A model generated the notes under the pieces. That model ran no database searches. It was not told the DNA's origin and saw only the letters and a list, made by a program, of their open reading frames with translations. This document shows, one piece after another, positions 6,366 to 6,840 of a DNA stretch of 6,840 nucleotides (positions are counted from its first letter, which is position 1; each line of letters opens with the position of its first letter). The DNA comes from Planctomycetaceae bacterium TMED10 (GTDB lineage: Bacteria > Planctomycetota > Planctomycetia > Pirellulales > UBA7805): NCBI GenBank assembly GCA_002168195.1, contig NHBP01000028.1:54760-61599 (forward strand). The letters are read 5' to 3'. A program made the position numbers and the translations under genes.

Positions 6366-6840
6366 CGAACGAGTTCACTCTGTTTTGCTGGAATGCGGTG
6401 TACCTTATTTTCTTGTGAAGGAGCAGGATCTTTTTTAAATGGCCCTTGCTTCGTGACCGCCATCACAACTCCCAACAGGATAGCGGTAACGCACAAGCTT
6501 ATGATTGCCCAGAAGGCCCAATCGGGAATGGAGTCCCACCACGTACGTTTTTGACGCTTGGAAGGTCGACTTTGTTTGCGTGGTTGCGTGGCCGCCTTTT
6601 TTTCTGCTTGGCCTTTCTGCTTGGTTTTAGTTTTTCGCTTGGTTGAACTTTCCGTATCGATGACGATCGAACCCGGACCAGGACCACCTATTTCGTCTCC
6701 CGGTTCGTCTCCCGGTTTATTTGACGATAGCGGCTGCGTTTGACTTTTCTTCGATCGATTCGCGGCTTGGTTGGGTGTGTCGGTGATCGTGTTGCCACCA
6801 GAATCGGCAATGGTTTCCGAGACCAGCGGCTTTTTTTGGG
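6290..6840 (-). CDS. Hypothetical single-pass membrane protein, 5' end cut by window edge
   Basis: The minus-strand frame is open from the right edge to TAG at 6290, giving 182 residues of the C-terminal part of a longer protein. The first 98 residues seen are hydrophilic and low in complexity, rich in Lys, Thr, Gln, Ser and Pro, with a tandem PGDEPGDE (42-49) and a Gly/Pro turn GGPGPGS. A strongly basic patch (RKQSRPSKRQKR, 87-98) then precedes WWDSIPDWAFW and one membrane helix at about 107-128. A charged tail of 54 residues follows. By the positive-inside rule, the long N-terminal part is likely cytoplasmic. The gene runs convergent to larE, and its last 76 nt overlap the larE 3' end. I do not recognise the family. 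Codon structure and the clean helix make it a real gene rather than a shadow. Confidence 0.65.
   Translation of the reverse strand, partial: QKKPLVSETIADSGGNTITDTPNQAANRSKKSQTQPLSSNKPGDEPGDEIGGPGPGSIVIDTESSTKRKTKTKQKGQAEKKAATQPRKQSRPSKRQKRTWWDSIPDWAFWAIISLCVTAILLGVVMAVTKQGPFKKDPAPSQENKVHRIPAKQSELVRYCFHTDASTRFWLPERNPSKSRQI
6692..6715. repeat. Perfect tandem 12-bp repeat
   Basis: TTCGTCTCCCGG occurs twice back to back (6692-6703 and 6704-6715). On the minus strand it encodes the duplicated PGDE unit of the membrane protein. The 12-bp unit keeps the frame, so copy number could vary without breaking the gene. Confidence 0.8.

Noticed and set aside
6499..6687. Alternative minus-strand 62-codon frame with a basic composition.
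   Set aside because: It is a shifted reading of the low-complexity part of the membrane protein gene, whose frame stays open from the window edge through a clean membrane helix.

Overview
This window most likely comes from a planctomycete (Planctomycetota, Pirellulales-like). That placement is inferred from the ATP synthase gene order, from signal-peptide-like leaders on subunits b and c, from a Rho_N plus DUF4912 protein next door, and from moderate GC content with many GTG starts. No rRNA or other taxonomic marker is present, so it is not proven.

Positions 1-3301, minus strand: the front half of an F-type ATP synthase operon. In transcription order it reads atpZ-like, atpI-like, atpB (subunit a), atpE (subunit c), atpF (subunit b) and atpH (delta, cut by the left edge). 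The genes are tightly spaced and together encode the membrane Fo sector, its assembly helpers and the start of the stator. The remaining F1 genes should lie beyond position 1. A good sigma70-like promoter (TTGAGA-16-TATAAC) sits at 3364-3391.

Positions 3302-3914: a divergent intergenic region of about 610 bp. It holds the atp promoter, a doubtful 41-codon minus-strand ORF, and a weaker plus-strand promoter for the next gene.

Positions 3915-5018, plus strand: a 367-residue Rho_N/DUF4912 protein, conserved but of unknown function.

Positions 5019-5537: no protein gene. This stretch contains the most interesting signal of the window, a probable structured non-coding RNA at about 5172-5400. A 19-nt inverted repeat with one mismatch encloses a second 8-bp long-range helix and two local hairpins, and an extended -10 promoter lies at the right distance upstream. 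I could not match it to a known RNA family.

Positions 5538-6365, plus strand: larE, the sulfur insertase of nickel-pincer cofactor synthesis. It has the three-cysteine pattern of the [4Fe-4S]-dependent type. Its 3' end overlaps a convergent minus-strand gene (6290-6840, cut by the right edge) that encodes a charged, low-complexity protein with one C-terminal membrane segment.

I see no mobile element, CRISPR array, tRNA or rRNA. Most of the window is ordinary core-genome content. The RNA candidate upstream of larE is the only thing that could be undescribed.
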